From assembly GCA_041821185.1 (NCBI GenBank), contig JBGUBD010000020.1, forward strand, positions 1-46,010: a stretch of DNA of 46,010 nt, read 5' to 3'. Positions 24,202-32,549 of this stretch are shown piece after piece; the first letter of the stretch is position 1; every line of letters starts with the position of its first letter. The notes under the pieces were generated by a model. The model was given only the letters and a program-made list of their open reading frames with translations, was not told the origin of the DNA and ran no database searches. Source of the DNA: Phycisphaerales bacterium AB-hyl4. GTDB lineage: Bacteria > Planctomycetota > Phycisphaerae > Phycisphaerales > Phycisphaeraceae. A program made the translations under genes and the position numbers.

Positions 24202-25914
24202 ATGGACAAAGCTAAACGGCGGACTCAAGCCTTTCGTCGACTCAAGAAACCGCTGGCCGTCACGATCGCGACGGCCCTGTTGCTGCTGATCGTGCTGGTA
24301 ACCGTGCCTCTGGACGGCGAGGGGATGGTCCCCTTGAAGCTGGAGATGCAGGTCGGCGCGATTGAAGCTCGCAACACCTTCACCCGTGCCACGACCAGCG
24401 GCACCAGTTCGCACGCCCGCCTCGCTGCGTCGCACATCGTGCTGATCAATACTTCCGACCACCCGCTCATGCGCCGGGTCGGGCGACGGCTGCGCGATGA
24501 ACTTATCAGCCTCAGCTTCGTCGACCGCGTGACCTACATCGACACCGAGCAGTGGTCCCTGACCGACGCACCTCGGGGCGATCTGTACTTCGTACTGAGT
24601 CTGACAGACCATGACATCCGCGGCTTCGTTCCCACGGGCCGAACGCTGGAAGCGGAGATCAAACTCGAAGGCGGTCAGCAGCCGTGGGGAGCCTGGTACC
24701 ACACCATGCGTCCGGATGCGCCTCCGCTGGTCGGGTTCCGGGTGCGGTCGACCTTGAACCACCACAGCCTCACCCGCGGCCTCGAAACCGCCGCGGCTCG
24801 CTATACGCTCGCGATCAACAGTATCGCCGAGCAATTGGCTGACGGTCTGCGAAAGGAACTTTCGAGTCTGGCCGGCAAGCAAGGCCTGTTGCCCGCCCTG
24901 CCCGATGCCTTCTACGGCCAGGCAACGCCCCTAGCGACCGACCTGCCGCTGATCGCTGCCGACGGGGTACCGCCGCTCGGCAATCCGGGCTTGCTGCTGC
25001 ACCATGACACGATGTGGGCAACCGTCGTTGATCGGCCGGACGACGCCATCGAAGCCCAACGTGCCCTGCTTGAAGCGGCTGGCTGGACCATCGTTACCGA
25101 CGACCATGATCGCCCCGACGTGCTGTCGTTCGTCCAGGCCACGCGAGGCAACGAGACGTTGAATGTACTCACACCTGTCATGCCCGCCTCCGGCAAGGAA
25201 CGCTCCGGCACACGCCAGCAACTGGTGTTTCATTACCAGCAGCGCTTCAGTCCGGCAGACGTGGAAGCAGCGGTCGACACATTGCTGGTGGACCATGCGC
25301 CACTGTCCACGCTGCTGATGTTCAGTCGCCACATGACCCGAGCCCAGCGCGAACGGTACTTCGAGATGGCGGCGAACATGGACACGCGTGATCCACGCGT
25401 ACTGATCGAGTTGGGCCGACATCATTACCGCCAGGACAACACGGAGCCTGCCATGCACGCCCTGCAGCGCGTCATGGTCATGACGGGCCTGAGTGAGCAT
25501 GCCACCACGCAGGACATCCAACGGCTCGGACGGGAAATCACGGGCGATCAGAATTGGCGCATCCCTTCGTTTTTGCCGGCGGACCTCGACGCTGGCGGCT
25601 TCCATCGTCTGACGCCTGGTGCGACGGTCGAAACAGAAGTCGGCCTGGGCGAGCCTGTGCTGTACTACGTGGCAAGCAATAGTGGCGTGCAGCGGCATGC
25701 TGTCGTCGTGGAGCCAAGTACGGTGCCCCAAGGTGTCTTCACCCTCACGCTTCGCCAGCCCCACGGCAGCAGCAGCAACACACCGCACGAGCCGCCCCGG
25801 CCCTGGACGAGCTTCAGTACGCATCACGCTGCTGACCTTCGACTGCTTATCACGGCAAGTGAGCTGACGCCGGAACGGTTCCACGTCAAAATCGAGGCGA
25901 TGGCTCAGCCGTGA
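24202..25914 (+). CDS. Hypothetical membrane-anchored protein, 570 residues
   Basis: The ATG at 24202 has GGGGGA seven bases before it. A basic start (MDKAKRRTQAFRRLKKPLAV) precedes one hydrophobic helix (TIATALLLLIVLVTVPL, about 20-38). The large remainder is outside the membrane. It has alternating beta/alpha stretches, a helical region with a TPR-like pattern (about 385-435: DPRVLIELGRHHYRQDNTEP) and a final beta-rich domain (about 470-570: LTPGATVETEVGLGEPVLYY). No catalytic motif was recognised. It stands alone: 252 bp separate it from the upstream gene and the next region is mobile-element debris. Confidence 0.8.
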   Translation: MDKAKRRTQAFRRLKKPLAVTIATALLLLIVLVTVPLDGEGMVPLKLEMQVGAIEARNTFTRATTSGTSSHARLAASHIVLINTSDHPLMRRVGRRLRDELISLSFVDRVTYIDTEQWSLTDAPRGDLYFVLSLTDHDIRGFVPTGRTLEAEIKLEGGQQPWGAWYHTMRPDAPPLVGFRVRSTLNHHSLTRGLETAAARYTLAINSIAEQLADGLRKELSSLAGKQGLLPALPDAFYGQATPLATDLPLIAADGVPPLGNPGLLLHHDTMWATVVDRPDDAIEAQRALLEAAGWTIVTDDHDRPDVLSFVQATRGNETLNVLTPVMPASGKERSGTRQQLVFHYQQRFSPADVEAAVDTLLVDHAPLSTLLMFSRHMTRAQRERYFEMAANMDTRDPRVLIELGRHHYRQDNTEPAMHALQRVMVMTGLSEHATTQDIQRLGREITGDQNWRIPSFLPADLDAGGFHRLTPGATVETEVGLGEPVLYYVASNSGVQRHAVVVEPSTVPQGVFTLTLRQPHGSSSNTPHEPPRPWTSFSTHHAADLRLLITASELTPERFHVKIEAMAQP

Positions 25915-25931
25915 ACGCACGCGACCCGCGG

Positions 25932-25949
25932 GCCGAGGCGCGCCTCGGC
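25932..25949. repeat. Perfect 18-bp GC-rich palindrome
   Basis: GCCGAGGCG followed directly by CGCCTCGGC, 18 bases after the stop of the gene ending at 25914. It could form a nine-base-pair cruciform or a tight hairpin, but has no T-run, so a classical terminator is not supported. It lies about 75 bp before the left end of the IS3 relic. Confidence 0.6.
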
Positions 25950-26105
25950 GACGACGTGGCTCAAGCAAAACCATCCCTCGTCGGACCACAACCGGAGCAG
26001 CGTGTGATAACTGACGCCCCCACCTGCCCTGCCCCCGAATAACCAGTCCAGGAAATATGCGAGCATTTCGCAATGCTGGGCGCATTTGGGAAAGGCAGGA
26101 TTCAC

Positions 26106-26392
26106 ATGGCCAGGAAGCGTTACACGGCGGAACAGATCATCGGCAAGCTTCGTGCAATCGAAGTTCACATCAACTCGGGCATGACGGCTGAGCAGGCGGC
26201 TCGTCGTGAAGAAGTCTCGGAGCAGACGTATTACCGCTGGCGGAAAGAGTACGGCGGGATGAAGCTGGATCAGGCGAAGCGGCTGAAGGAACTGGAGAAG
26301 GAGAACGCTTCCGGGGGCGGCTCAAGAAGTTGGTGGCGGACTTGAGCCTGGACAAGCAGATGTTGCAGGAGGTAGCGGAGGGAAACTTCTGA
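26106..26392 (+). pseudogene. IS3-family transposase orfA, frameshifted
   Basis: The reading starts MARKRYTAEQIIGKLRAIEV and has the IS3 OrfA helix-turn-helix (SEQTYYRWRKEYGGMK). It then shifts frame after KELEKENA at the run of Gs near 26310-26317. The correct continuation RLKKLVADLSLDKQMLQEVA is encoded in the next frame and ends at TGA 26390-26392. OrfA is the DNA-binding half of IS3 transposases. The frameshift makes it inactive unless recoded. Confidence 0.85.
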
Positions 26393-26736
26393 GCCCGCGC
26401 AAGAAGCGTGAAGCGGTCGATGTGTTGACGGATCGCTTTGCGGTCTCGCAGAGGCGGGCGTGCAAGTTGTTGAATCAGCCGCGGGCGACGCAGCGTTATC
26501 TGCCGACGGTTCGCGATGATGAAGCGCCGCTGACGCGTCGGATCATCGCGTTGGCGTCGATGTTCGGCCGATATGGTTATCGCATGATTCACGGGTTGTT
26601 GCGACGGGAAGGCTGGTGGGTGAACCATAAACGTGTGGAACGGATCTGGCGGCGTGAAGGCTTGAAAGTCCCGAAGAAACAGCCCAAACGCGGCCGGTTG
26701 TGGTTGCATGATGGTTCATGCATTCGGCTTCGGCCC
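26392..26736 (+). pseudogene. IS3-family transposase orfB, N-terminal fragment
   Basis: It begins directly after orfA in the reading SPRKKREAVDVLTDRFAVSQ and includes the HTH_21 region: RRACKLLNQPR, then RIIALASMFGRYGYRMIHGL and GWWVNHKRVERIWRREGLKV. It stops being IS3-like after GSCIRLRP, just before the DDE integrase core normally begins. All catalytic residues are therefore missing. The break coincides with the reversed transposase fragment. Confidence 0.88.
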
Positions 26737-26822
26737 AGGGCGGTGGCGATGCGCGACGTGGACCAGCCTTGTTGGTAGAGCGTGATAATCCGCCTGCGTT
26801 CGCCGAGGCTCATGGCTTCCAT
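26727..26822 (-). pseudogene. Transposase N-terminal fragment (IS630-like helix-turn-helix)
   Basis: On the minus strand MEAMSLGERRRIITLYQQGW then STSRIATALGRS is the first helix-turn-helix of an IS630/Tc1-type transposase. It ends abruptly at the IS3 orfB junction. The last ten bases (26727-26736) make sense in both elements, which fits an illegitimate join through microhomology. Confidence 0.65.
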
Positions 26823-27186
26823 GCGTCGACTCCCAGCCGGGATGGGCTGGCCGTCAACCTACGGCCACAGGCCGAATCGCGCAAGGCCTAACAAGCGCCA
26901 AACGCGCTACGAAGCTGCGGGATGCGCTCTAACATAGAGGTGGTACAAACCATGGGGGCAGGTCAACAGGCCGACGGCTGCTCATGTGCTACATCGGCAC
27001 ACTGCCGGTCCGGGGCGTCGGCCTGCTGATATGCTCGCCCAGCACACCGGGAAGCCGAGCACACTTTGCCGGCGTATGCTCGAGGTTGTCATGTGCTCGA
27101 TGGGCACGCGGGCCGACGTCGCGGCCCTCGTCTGGTATGATGGCCCACCACACAAACCACCATCGCATATCTGCACGGGGGATTTA

Positions 27187-27657
27187 ATGGCTCTCAAGAA
27201 TCGCGGCCCTGTGTTAGGTTTCAGTGGCTTTCTTTGTGCCTTTGGGTTCATTGCGGTAGTGATCATTTTGGCGCAAAGCTGGAGTCAGTGGCAGGCAAAC
27301 AGGTGGCCCGAAACGACGGCGCAGATCGAGTCGGTCCGCACCGGAATCGCTCGGACCCACACTCCGGTTAGTTATCGGCTTAGCATTACGTACCGGTATG
27401 AAGTCGACGGAAATGCCTACATTGGCGATCGGTGGAATTATGGTGCGATCACTAGCAACGACTATAGACGAGCGGAGCGATACGAAGAGGGCGATACGCT
27501 CACGATCCGTTACAACCCACGGCGGCCCGGGAAATCCGTTGTGGACCCCGGCGATCCGTGGGACGTGCAGTGGTCGGGAGTCGTGATTTTCATGACGATG
27601 TGGCTCGGGGCTGGCGGTTGGTTTGTGTGGGCCTACCGCCAAGGGGAGAGGCTATAG
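27187..27657 (+). CDS. DUF3592-like membrane protein
   Basis: A 156-residue protein with two membrane segments (about residues 10-32 and 128-148) flanking a soluble beta domain: RWPETTAQIESVRT, then YRLSITYRYEVDGNAYIGDR and EEGDTLTIRYNPRRPGKSVV. The pattern of two helices around W-x-T-x-A-x-I and Y-x-Y-x-V-x-G-x-x-Y matches the uncharacterised DUF3592 family. GGGGGAT precedes the ATG at 27187. Codon use is less GC-biased than in the neighbours. It sits between IS debris and an orphan repeat protein, so it may have arrived with them. Confidence 0.8.
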   Translation: MALKNRGPVLGFSGFLCAFGFIAVVIILAQSWSQWQANRWPETTAQIESVRTGIARTHTPVSYRLSITYRYEVDGNAYIGDRWNYGAITSNDYRRAERYEEGDTLTIRYNPRRPGKSVVDPGDPWDVQWSGVVIFMTMWLGAGGWFVWAYRQGERL

Positions 27658-27785
27658 GGTGAACCAGTACAGCCCCCAGCGCCTGGCGGTCGTCAGCCAT
27701 CCACCAGCTGGCGGTGAGTGAAGCGGCGGCCAGCCCCCTGCCGGTGGTCAGCAGGATGGCGGCGAGGATGGGGCGCGGCGGATCA

Positions 27786-28247
27786 TCATTCATCCCCACT
27801 TTCACCACCACGGCGCGGGTGCTTAACTGGCCCGATTCGTCGCCAGTGATAGCCGGCGGTGCGGTGGCCCCGGTGCACGGCATTGGCGATGCACTGCTTT
27901 GGCACGTTGGTTTCCCGGCTCGCCTGGGCCAAGCTCTCGAAGCGGCCCACCACGTTGCCCTCGTCGTCGAGCTTCTCCACCTGGGTAATGTAGCCGGGGC
28001 GGGTGGTGTGCGGGTGTGGCGGGGGCGGTGCTTCGGGTAGGGGCTCGGCCGGCGGGCTGGTTGCTTTTCGCCAGTGGTAGCCGGCGGCCCGGTAGCCCTT
28101 CGCGATGGCCTGGCCGATGCCTTTGCCTTGTAGCCCCATGGCCTCGCTGGCTTCGACAATGCTCGGATACCACCCCACCACCTGGCCGTCCTCGCCGATC
28201 TGCTCGACGGGTACCTTGCAGGATTTCGGGGCTTCAGTGGGCGGCAT
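27786..28247 (-). CDS. Orphan NUMOD-like two-repeat DNA-binding protein
   Basis: A 153-residue protein made of two copies of one unit. The first (about 13-60) reads VEQIGEDGQVVGWYPSIVEA ... GIGQAIAKGYRAAGYHWRK. The second (about 88-138) reads VEKLDDEGNVVGRFESLAQA ... CIANAVHRGHRTAGYHWRR. A Pro-rich linker joins them. This is the pattern of NUMOD1-type DNA-binding modules attached to HNH or GIY-YIG homing endonucleases: D-x-x-G-x-V, S-x-x-E/Q-A, I-x-x-A-x-x-x-G, then AGYHWR. No nuclease domain is present, so this is either a solitary binding protein or a relic. AAGG lies seven bases before the ATG. Confidence 0.7.
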   Translation of the reverse strand: MPPTEAPKSCKVPVEQIGEDGQVVGWYPSIVEASEAMGLQGKGIGQAIAKGYRAAGYHWRKATSPPAEPLPEAPPPPHPHTTRPGYITQVEKLDDEGNVVGRFESLAQASRETNVPKQCIANAVHRGHRTAGYHWRRIGPVKHPRRGGESGDE

Positions 28248-28275
28248 GGGCTGGCCTTGCTCATCAAGGTACGGT

Positions 28276-28461
28276 CGGTTTGCTCCGGCGCTGGTGCTTT
28301 ATGTGCGGCAATGGCTCGATGCGGCGGCGGCGGATGTGGTGCAGGAGGTGTTCGCGAAGCTGATGCGGCAACGTCGGCCCCCCGAAGCTGTGCAAGCGTG
28401 GCTGTTTCGCGCGGCGAGACATGCGCATGCGCCGGCCTTTCCGTCTCGACAACGTGCATAG
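28276..28461 (+). pseudogene. ECF sigma factor fragment (sigma-70 region 2)
   Basis: The reading RFAPALVLYVRQWLDAAAAD then VVQEVFAKLMRQRRPPEAVQ and AWLFRAARH is sigma-70 region 2, in the form found in planctomycete ECF sigma factors (ALVLYARQW, DVVQE-F-KL, AWLFR-VRN). There is no start codon in the right place, the DVVQE approach is one residue short, and region 4 is missing. It stops at 28461. On the other side it abuts the NUMOD-like gene. Confidence 0.7.
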
Positions 28462-28627
28462 ACTTTTCGGCAGCGGTTTAAGGCGGAGCTTGGCCCCGTA
28501 TCGCTGAAAGAACACGGCCCCGAGGCGATCCCCGCCATGGTCCCCAGCCGATATACTGGCCGCAAAGCATTGATGCTCAAATTACGGCTTTGTTCGGAAG
28601 TGATCTCCAGTTACGGCGGAATCGATC

Positions 28628-31036
28628 GTGGAAGTAAATCAACCTGAAAAAACCGTGGACGCCGCTATAGGAATCATCCTGCGCGAGCCCAGTGCCCAAC
28701 AACTAGAATTATGGCTACCTGAATCCAATGCGGGCGATCTCTCCAAGATCGACATCACCATTGAGACGCCGGATGGCCAGGCGCGGCATTCAATTGATAC
28801 CGCCACGATGGTGGGCCCCGAACGTTTGCGTATCGACTGGCCTGCCGGCTTGCCCCGAATGTGGTGGGAGATCGACCAACCTCAGTTGTACCGCTTGATG
28901 GGCCGCATCGAGGCCGGCGAACAAGCCATCGCGTTAGATCATACGTTCGGACTGCGCTGGTGGTCGACCGAGGAGGGGCAGATCCGTCTCAACGGCCACC
29001 CCTTCTACGCCCGCGGCTGCATTCGCGGCATCACTGCCCATGATCACCCGAACCTTACCGGCCTGACGGATCAGGCCGCCGACGAGAAGAACATTCGTGC
29101 CGTGCGGGACTTCGGCTTCAACTACGTCCGCTGGCACTCGACCATCCCCAGCGAGACCTACCTCGATGCGGCGGATCGACTGGGCCTGGCGGTGCAGGTG
29201 GAGTTGGGGTTCAAATACAAGAATGACGGATTTCACTTTGACCAAGCGCTCTGGGAGCGAACGATTCGCCGCATCAGTCGCCATCCGTCGGTAGCCGTTT
29301 ACTGCCTGGGCAATGAAATCCGTGAGGCGGGCAAGTTTCCCGAGATTCAGGCGATGATCGAACAGGCGCGGCAGTGGGACCCCGCGCCAATGGTGATGGA
29401 CAACTGCGGCTGGGGCCAACCCGATCGGCCGAGCCCGGACGTCTACTGCCAGCACGTCGCTTACTTCTTTCCGTATGGCGATCACGCAGACATGTTCGAC
29501 CGCATTCAGGGATTCGAGTTGGAAGGCTTTTGCCAGACGCCCCCAGCGGCACCCGGCGAGGCCGGAAGCGTCGAACGTCCGCTGCGGCCGGTGATGGCGC
29601 ACGAGGTGTGCCACTACATCGCCATGCGCGATCTCGACCAGCTGGAACAGAAATGGCGTCGATGGCACGACCAGGTTCAGCCTGATCCGGATCACTCAGC
29701 GGCCGAGTTGCCATGGTGGATCAACCGACTGCGGGAACTATACCGGGAGAAGGGCATCGACCAGGATGAGCCGGAGCTTCGCCGCGCGTCCCAACGGTTC
29801 CAGGGCTTGGCGCAGCGGCATGTGCTGGAATCGATTCGGCTCAACCCCGTGCTGCAGGGCTACCAGATGCTGCAGATGTCGGACTGCTGGAAATACGAAA
29901 ACACAAACGGCCTGCTTGACGCATTCGACGATCCAATCCACTGGAACGCCAGCGACTTCGCCCGCTTCAACGGCGACACCGCCCTGCTCGTCCGCTTCGG
30001 CCCCGAACGCAGCTACAAGGCGGGCAGCACCGTGCGCCTGCCAGCCTATCTGTCGCATTACGGTAAGCAGCCCCTTCGCGCAGCCACCATGCAGGCGACG
30101 TTGCGCGGCGGCGAACAGGTTCTCGCCCAATGCGACTTCGGCCCGTTTGAATCGCTCGCGCCGGGTGAGCGACATGACCTGGGCGAAGCGGTGCTGACCG
30201 TGCCCGCCGGGGCCGACGCACAGGAAGCCGAGCTTACGCTCACGCTGAAAGACCAGGCCGGCGAAGCGGTGAGCAATCGGTGGAAGGTGTGGATTCTGCC
30301 GGTGCGCGGCGAGCAACCCATGGCCATGCAGGATCCGCGCATCATTCGTGAACTGACACCTCAGACACTCGAAGCGATCGCGGGTGGGGAGCACCGCCTC
30401 TGGCTGTATCGGCCCGACCACCTCTTCGACGAAACCCAGCCGCGCCCGGCAATGGACTTCACCGGCCGACGTGAGTTAATGAAAGGCGTGATCTGGGACC
30501 GTGGCGACAACCTCGGCGCGGTCGTACGTGAGCACCCGGCGATTGGCGCTCTACCCCATGACGGGGTGGCCGACTGGCAGATCGCACCGCTACTGCACCT
30601 GGGCGCCAAGATCAATCTGGACAGCTTCCCTGTCCCGATTCGGCCGATCGTTCTGGGTGTGGACCGGCCTGTACGCGACCGGATGGAGGTCGCGAAGTTC
30701 GGCAAGAAAGATTTCGACCCCGCCCACACCTGTCGGCGATGGGGCTGGCTGTTTGAACTGGCGATCGGCAAGGGTCGGCTGCTCGTGTGCGGTTTGAATC
30801 TCGACGCGACCAGCACGGCTGGGCAATTCCTGCTTGAGAACATGCTGAGTTACCTGGACAACCCCGTCGGCGAACCCTCGGCTGAGCTCGACGCGAATAC
30901 GTTGCGGGCCTACCTGACCGAACAAGCAAGCACACAGCTACCGGGGGAACCGCCGATGACATTGTTCTGGCTTCGCGACAAGGACCCAGTCGAGACCACG
31001 CTGTTCTGGCAGGAGTTGGGCATCACGCTGCGATGA
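28628..31036 (+). CDS. GH2-like glycoside hydrolase lacking the N-terminal jelly-roll domain
   Basis: An 802-residue protein from GTG 28628. Residues 1-105 are the Ig-like domain normally second in GH2 enzymes, ending WWEIDQPQLYRLMGRI and FGLRWWS. The TIM barrel follows: IRLNGHPFYARGCIRG, then NIRAVRDFGFNYVRWH. The likely acid/base is in YCLGNE (E230); the candidate nucleophile is E326 in AHEVCHY. Residues ~440-800 are further beta domains, including a Rossmann-like end (GKGRLLVCGLNLDA). There is no signal peptide and no sugar-binding jelly roll. The frame opens only at 28604, after IS and sigma-factor debris, so the 5' end may be lost. Substrate cannot be read; beta-galactosidase or beta-glucuronidase-like action is usual. 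Confidence 0.8.
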   Translation: MEVNQPEKTVDAAIGIILREPSAQQLELWLPESNAGDLSKIDITIETPDGQARHSIDTATMVGPERLRIDWPAGLPRMWWEIDQPQLYRLMGRIEAGEQAIALDHTFGLRWWSTEEGQIRLNGHPFYARGCIRGITAHDHPNLTGLTDQAADEKNIRAVRDFGFNYVRWHSTIPSETYLDAADRLGLAVQVELGFKYKNDGFHFDQALWERTIRRISRHPSVAVYCLGNEIREAGKFPEIQAMIEQARQWDPAPMVMDNCGWGQPDRPSPDVYCQHVAYFFPYGDHADMFDRIQGFELEGFCQTPPAAPGEAGSVERPLRPVMAHEVCHYIAMRDLDQLEQKWRRWHDQVQPDPDHSAAELPWWINRLRELYREKGIDQDEPELRRASQRFQGLAQRHVLESIRLNPVLQGYQMLQMSDCWKYENTNGLLDAFDDPIHWNASDFARFNGDTALLVRFGPERSYKAGSTVRLPAYLSHYGKQPLRAATMQATLRGGEQVLAQCDFGPFESLAPGERHDLGEAVLTVPAGADAQEAELTLTLKDQAGEAVSNRWKVWILPVRGEQPMAMQDPRIIRELTPQTLEAIAGGEHRLWLYRPDHLFDETQPRPAMDFTGRRELMKGVIWDRGDNLGAVVREHPAIGALPHDGVADWQIAPLLHLGAKINLDSFPVPIRPIVLGVDRPVRDRMEVAKFGKKDFDPAHTCRRWGWLFELAIGKGRLLVCGLNLDATSTAGQFLLENMLSYLDNPVGEPSAELDANTLRAYLTEQASTQLPGEPPMTLFWLRDKDPVETTLFWQELGITLR

Positions 31037-31144
31037 ACGCAATGTAAAGAGCGCGCGACCTGCAAGCTGAGCGACTCGCAAGCGCATCCGAAACGTACGT
31101 AACGCGAAAACCACGGAAGCAGCGTTTAACCAGGAGCATGGATC

Positions 31145-32218
31145 ATGCGAAGCGAATCCTATGAATTCTTCAAGAACCTCATGGCCACCACCAGCCCCAG
31201 CGGCTTCGAGGCCCCGGGCCAGAAGGTGTGGTGCGACTATGCCCGTCAGTTCGCCGACGAAGTTACGACCGACGCCTACGGCAACGCCGTGGCCGTGGTG
31301 AATCCAGACGGTGATCCGAAGGTCGTCTTCGACGGCCATGCCGACGAACTGGGCATGATGGTCAAGTACATCGACGACAAGGGCTTTCTCTACGTGCAGA
31401 AGATCGGTGGCGTCGACCCGGCCCTGGTGCGAGGCAAGCGGGTGGACGTTCACACAAACCAAGGCCCGGTTCGCGGCGTCACCGGCGCGACGGCCATCCA
31501 CCTCCAGTCGCGCGATGACAAGGATAAGAAGGTGCCCAAGTGGCCCGAACTGTTCATCGACATCGGCGCCGCCGACGGCGACGATGCTCGCCGGCGTGTG
31601 CAGGTAGGCAACACGGTCACCTTCACCGATGGCTTCGAGATGCTCAGCGAACACGTCGGCGTGGCCCGGGCGTTCGACAATCGCGTGGGAACCTGGTGTG
31701 CGATCGAGGCACTGCGCCTAGCGGCCGAGCACCGCGACGAGTTGCAGTGTGCCGTCTATGCTTGTTCGAGCGTGATGGAGGAAGTCGGTGGGGCTGGGGC
31801 CGCCATGAATGCCGCCAACCTCAAGCCCGACGCCGCCGTGGTCGTCGACGTCACCCACGCTACCGATTCGCCGGGCGTGGACATGAAAGAGCACGGCGAA
31901 GTGAAGATGGGACACGGCCCGACGCTCTCGGTCGGCCGGGAGAATCACCCGGCGCTCAACGCGTTAATCGCCTCCGTGGCCGACAAGGCGGACATCCCCA
32001 TCCAGTACGAAGCCTTCGGCATCGCCGGCGGCACGAACGCCCTTTCCTACTACAGCAAGGAAGGCGGCATTCCCTGCTCGGTGCTGGGCCTGCCCAACCG
32101 CTACATGCACACGACGGTGGAGATGATCGACCTGCGGGACATGCAGCGCATCGCCGACCTGCTGGCCGCCGTCGCCCGCCGCATCGAGAAGGGGCAGCGC
32201 TTCGCAGTACCGGTGTAG
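31145..32218 (+). CDS. M42 family metallopeptidase (glutamyl aminopeptidase-like)
   Basis: A 357-residue protein of normal family length. The two-metal site is complete: GHADELG (H65, D67), FDNR (D178), MEEVGGAG (E212 catalytic, E213 ligand), DVTHATD (D235) and YMHTTVE (H322). M42 enzymes form dodecameric shells that trim peptides from the N-terminus in the cytoplasm; no signal peptide is seen. AGGAG lies nine bases before the ATG. It follows the GH2-like gene by 108 bp on the same strand, but the functions do not suggest one pathway. Confidence 0.95.
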   Translation: MRSESYEFFKNLMATTSPSGFEAPGQKVWCDYARQFADEVTTDAYGNAVAVVNPDGDPKVVFDGHADELGMMVKYIDDKGFLYVQKIGGVDPALVRGKRVDVHTNQGPVRGVTGATAIHLQSRDDKDKKVPKWPELFIDIGAADGDDARRRVQVGNTVTFTDGFEMLSEHVGVARAFDNRVGTWCAIEALRLAAEHRDELQCAVYACSSVMEEVGGAGAAMNAANLKPDAAVVVDVTHATDSPGVDMKEHGEVKMGHGPTLSVGRENHPALNALIASVADKADIPIQYEAFGIAGGTNALSYYSKEGGIPCSVLGLPNRYMHTTVEMIDLRDMQRIADLLAAVARRIEKGQRFAVPV

Positions 32219-32549
32219 ATAGACGTCAACGCGAAGCGCCCCACGTGATGCGGGCCCGCTTCACAATCATTACATGCACGCGTCCCCGCAGGTGTTCCTT
32301 GAGCCCGTCGGCGTGGTCTGCGTTTAGGAAGTCGCCTTACGGATAACCGCCACGTCTTGTCCGATGTCGGCCGCTGAACAACCCTTACGAGCGGCGCAAG
32401 CGTTAACAACCCTCGGTAGCAAACACATCTGTTCGCCCGGCCGATCATCAACTATCGACTGCGTCTGGTCGATAAGAAGCTAGCACGCTCGGAGACCAGG
32501 CTCTCGCGAGCGCCGCCATACGTTCGGATCTGTCAGAAAGCAATTGCGG
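32219..32549. other. Intergenic stretch, nothing recognised
   Basis: 331 bases between the aminopeptidase and the cyclic-di-GMP gene. No coding frame, RNA gene or terminator stands out. A promoter for the downstream gene is expected here, but no clear -35/-10 pair was found. Confidence 0.4.

Larger units (their letters stand above)
26025..26965. mobile_element. IS3-family element relic with both ends preserved
   Basis: The left end TGCCCTGCCCCC (26025-26036) pairs with the right end GGGGGCAGGTCA (26954-26965) as an imperfect inverted repeat with 11 of 12 matches. Between them lie a frameshifted orfA, the first third of orfB, and a reversed piece of another transposase. The total of 941 bp is several hundred bases short of a normal IS3 element, so the orfB catalytic part is lost. 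No target duplication is visible. Confidence 0.75.

Noticed and set aside
27590..28459. 289-codon minus-strand frame across the NUMOD-like gene
   Set aside because: The protein is a Pro/Arg/Ala-rich shadow. The NUMOD-like repeats are in a different frame and the sigma-factor relic is on the other strand.
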